Below are positions 61,471 to 64,000 of a stretch of DNA of 64,000 nucleotides, in pieces. This stretch comes from Pelecanus crispus (lineage: Eukaryota; Chordata; Aves; Pelecaniformes; Pelecanidae), in assembly GCF_030463565.1 (NCBI RefSeq), contig NC_134649.1:3855501-3919500 (forward strand), given 5' to 3'. Below the pieces are notes generated by a model. The model was not told the DNA's origin. It ran no database searches and saw only the letters and a program-made list of their open reading frames with translations. The translations under genes were made by a program, and so were the position numbers. The number at the start of each line of letters is the position of its first letter. Position 1 is the first letter of the stretch.

Positions 61471-62093
61471 ACCACATGAGGGTGCCAGCGCTGTTCACCT
61501 GCCGCCATTTGCTGCCTCAAGCGATGAGCTCCGGGGTGCAGGTGGGGCTGTTCCCGGGGCTCAGGCCAGTTTTGGGGGACACCCTTGTCCCAGGGACCCC
61601 TGTGCGGGTCTGTGCTGCTCCTGCGTGTGGTGGGAGATGCAGAGAGGCAGGCAGTGTCCCGGGGGGGGGATGCAGAGGTGCGTGCGGAGACCCTCTGCTA
61701 CTTCAGAAACATCTCTCCATGGGCATAGCTATGCCCTGCGCAGGACACGAGCTGTCTTCAGGGCTGGGAGCAGCAGGGCTGAGCCGGCGGTTTCCATCTC
61801 GTCGAAGCCCGCTGCCGGGGGTCTCTGCAGCCAAGCACTGTGCTGGTGCAGCTGCAGGGACCACGAGCAGGGCTTGGCCTGCTCAGCTGGGAAATGGGGA
61901 GATGGACCCTAAGCTCTTGAGCGAACGCAGATTGGGGGGGGGTCTGTGGCTAGCCACTGGTCTCAGAGCTTTGGATTTGTGTTTTGTTTTCCTTTTATTC
62001 AAATTGAATTAAAGAAAAAAAAAAAAACCCCAACCCTCTGGGGTAGGAAAAGCAAACATAAGGTCTGTCTGGATAAAGGGGAAGCCCTTCTTT
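61471..62093. other. no gene recognised
   Basis: A GC-rich stretch with a 178-codon open frame on the plus strand (61476-62012). Its composition is Gly/Ala/Arg/Pro-rich and shows no domain. It begins at the CR1 border, so I do not call it a gene. Confidence 0.4.
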
Positions 62094-62166
62094 TGTACAA
62101 TAGCTCAGCGGGTAGAGCATCCTCCCTGAGGAAGGGGGAAAGCTAGGCTTGATCCTTGCTTCTGCC
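62094..62166 (+). pseudogene. tRNA-like relic
   Basis: TAGCTCAGCGGGTAGAGCAT (62101-62120) is a perfect tRNA D-arm and A-box, with U8, A9, stem GCTC/GAGC and loop AGCGGGTA. The anticodon arm can only be folded loosely, around CCTCC...GGGGG. The B-box-like GGCTTGATCC (62147-62156) is degraded and its T stem does not pair. It is either a decayed tRNA gene or the head of a tRNA-derived repeat. Confidence 0.45.
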
Positions 62167-64000
62167 GGAGGGGAGATGCAAACCCTGGTCTCCACAAGAC
62201 CCCAGAGAGTACCATAAACAGCAGGCCGCGAGCGTGTCTGGTGCGGAGAGTTTTTCTTGCTCTTTCCTGTTATTTTAAATAATTAATGATTTGATGGAGC
62301 AGGGAGTGGAGAAGGCAGGTGTCCCATCCCCCTGGAGAGCAGTCTGTGCACCCGGCGAGACGGAGTCCTGCTCTCGCTCGATGAATATTTAAGTGTCTTT
62401 AGACAAATTGAAACGGCGCCAGCAGGAATGACTGAGAAGGGCTGAGCCCTTCCCACTGGGTACCCTGTGCCTGGGGGCTGGGGAAACAGCCCTGAATAGG
62501 GCAGAGAATAATCCCTGCTTGTTTGGACGTACCGGGCATCCCAGCCTTGGGTGGGACCTCTGGCTCTTGCTAGTCTTTTGTTATGCTGTAAGAGATCCTT
62601 GGATGAAAAGCTGTCCGGACTTAACCTGCCGCTATTAATGTCATTGTCTGCACCTCTTCCAGAGCTTGAATCGGCCAGGACAGATCACCTATGGCTCTTC
62701 TGCTGCTTAACGCTGACCTCGGAAGAGAAGTAGCGCAGGTGCACTAAAAGTTCGCATCCGTTTGTGGGCTTGGGCACTTCCAGCAGGCAGAAAAAAAGCA
62801 ATGTAGGCAGTTCCTTGTGTCCTTACTAAATAGGTCTGTGTTCAGGGGTGGAAGGGACGAAGACTTTCTGCTGATACTAAGTACAGAATGCAGCAAGGAT
62901 TTATTAATGACACTGAACGCTTGCCTAGCGATCCATTTACTAGCTAACAGACCTAAAAGAGCTTTTGGATTTTCCCACTAATGTTGTAGCATAATGAGAG
63001 ACAGGGAGAGGTGATAATTTGAGCTCTTTCTGCAATATGTTCCTGCTGTTGACCCCATCTTCAGAAAGGTGTTGAAGTCTTCAGCTTTATCTCACTTGAA
63101 GAACCATTTAGCTAAGCCAGCTACGTGCTCTTTTTCAGTTAGAAGTGAAGCTCTCTGGCATAGCATTTTGTGCTCTTACCTTGCATGCACTGTTTTTATG
63201 TGTTAGTTTAGGATAATCATTATTTTCAATCTCCAGCTTTCAAAAATCATGAGTCAGACTGCTTAAATCCATGCCATTTTAAAATGCGCCTCTGTTTGCT
63301 CTCTGATTTAGTTGTATACACTGTGATTTTACAGTCAGTCAGATTTGTAGCTAGCCATGTAATACAGCCCACAAACCAGTATGTGTTTATGCAGAAACAG
63401 TTGCTTACCTAAAGGTTTAGCAAATTGGACTTTAATTTATGATCTTCCTTTGGAAGCAAAACTGGAAGGTGACTCCTCCTGCCTGCAGCTGCCTGTAGTC
63501 CAGGAAGCCAAGCCTCTGCTTCCCTGGAGCTGCCCACAGTGGGAGCCTGGCTTGGGGAACAGGCTCCAGCCCTGGAGGATTGTCTTTTCTGGCATATGCT
63601 GCCACAGTCAGGAAATTGAATATCACATGAGAGAGGGGATGACCACATTCCTCTTTCAGTGCTGATGGACTGGTTTTACATGATCAGGTGTCAAACAGCG
63701 CCATGTGCCGAGATAGCAACCATGGGCTCTGCGGGGCAGCACCTAAAGCAGATTCTTTGGGCACTGTGGTACACGGCTGCCAGGGATGCCCTGAGGAATT
63801 GTATGTTCGTGCTGCTTTATGTCCCTGCTGTGGGTATGAAAGGGACTAACTGTACCAGCTCTGTGTCCTGGCTTGTAAACTGTGCTTCCAGGTATGTCCC
63901 ATTAGAATGGAATACACATCAGAGCTCTGGCTACATGGCTTCATGTGTGGCTCCATCTTATTTGGTTTTTGTCTGGGCCAGGTGTTTAATTGTCCTGTAG
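62167..64000. other. right-hand end, no gene recognised
   Basis: About 1.8 kb without a recognised exon or repeat. In human the next gene beyond ANKDD1A is PLEKHO2. It would lie on the minus strand here with its 3' end nearest, so part of this may be its 3' untranslated region, but nothing in the sequence proves that. An open frame (63659 to the edge, plus) has no recognisable content. Confidence 0.35.

Noticed and set aside
61476-62012. 178-codon plus-strand open frame beside the last CR1
   Set aside because: Low-complexity composition, begins at the CR1 border, and no domain or homologue recognised.
62167-64000. PLEKHO2 coding exons expected from the human order
   Set aside because: No pleckstrin-homology or other PLEKHO2-like sequence could be seen on either strand. 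At most its 3' untranslated region is here.

Overview
The window is genomic DNA from a bird. The reasons are four compact multi-exon vertebrate genes with GT-AG introns, many CR1 LINE 3' ends carrying the usual terminal (ATTCTATG)-type repeats, and an avian-type LTR element. The species cannot be read from the sequence. The density (four genes in 60 kb, strong CpG islands) suggests a small, gene-rich chromosome, which is an inference.

Layout, left to right. (1) PDCD7 on the minus strand: four coding exons (313-3474), with the last exon beyond the left edge. (2) CLPX on the minus strand: 14 coding exons (5481-29664), 630 codons plus stop, every splice junction placed in phase. A candidate distal poly(A) signal lies only about 225 bp upstream of the PDCD7 start codon. 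One CLPX intron carries an old LTR element (9182-11816) and a relic of a related LTR. Another carries a CR1 copy ending in an 11-unit perfect 18-bp tandem array. (3) A CpG-rich stretch (about 29.3-32.6 kb) holds the head-to-head promoters of CLPX and SPG21, with three ZNF143/SBS-like motifs on the CLPX side and a duplicated ETS/YY1-like block on the SPG21 side. (4) SPG21 (maspardin) on the plus strand: one probable noncoding exon and eight coding exons (35636-44248), 310 codons. (5) ANKDD1A on the minus strand, convergent with SPG21: 15 coding exons (45835-59308), 508 codons, with ankyrin repeats, a death domain and a C-terminal CaaX-like tetrapeptide. (6) 59.4-64 kb holds no gene I can recognise. 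It contains a CR1 copy and a tRNA-like relic.

The genes do not form one pathway. PDCD7 is a U11/U12 minor-spliceosome protein, CLPX is the mitochondrial AAA+ unfoldase of the ClpXP protease, SPG21 is an endosomal/Golgi alpha/beta-hydrolase-fold protein, and ANKDD1A is an ankyrin-death-domain protein. Compared with the human order as I recall it, the MTFMT-to-CLPX block appears inverted here, which brings CLPX head-to-head with SPG21.

I found no clearly new biological system. The best leads are the CaaX end of ANKDD1A, a CR1 lineage with a doubled 3' tail present in three copies, a CR1 insertion touching the SPG21 exon 5 acceptor, the 18-bp perfect array, and the promoter motif clusters.
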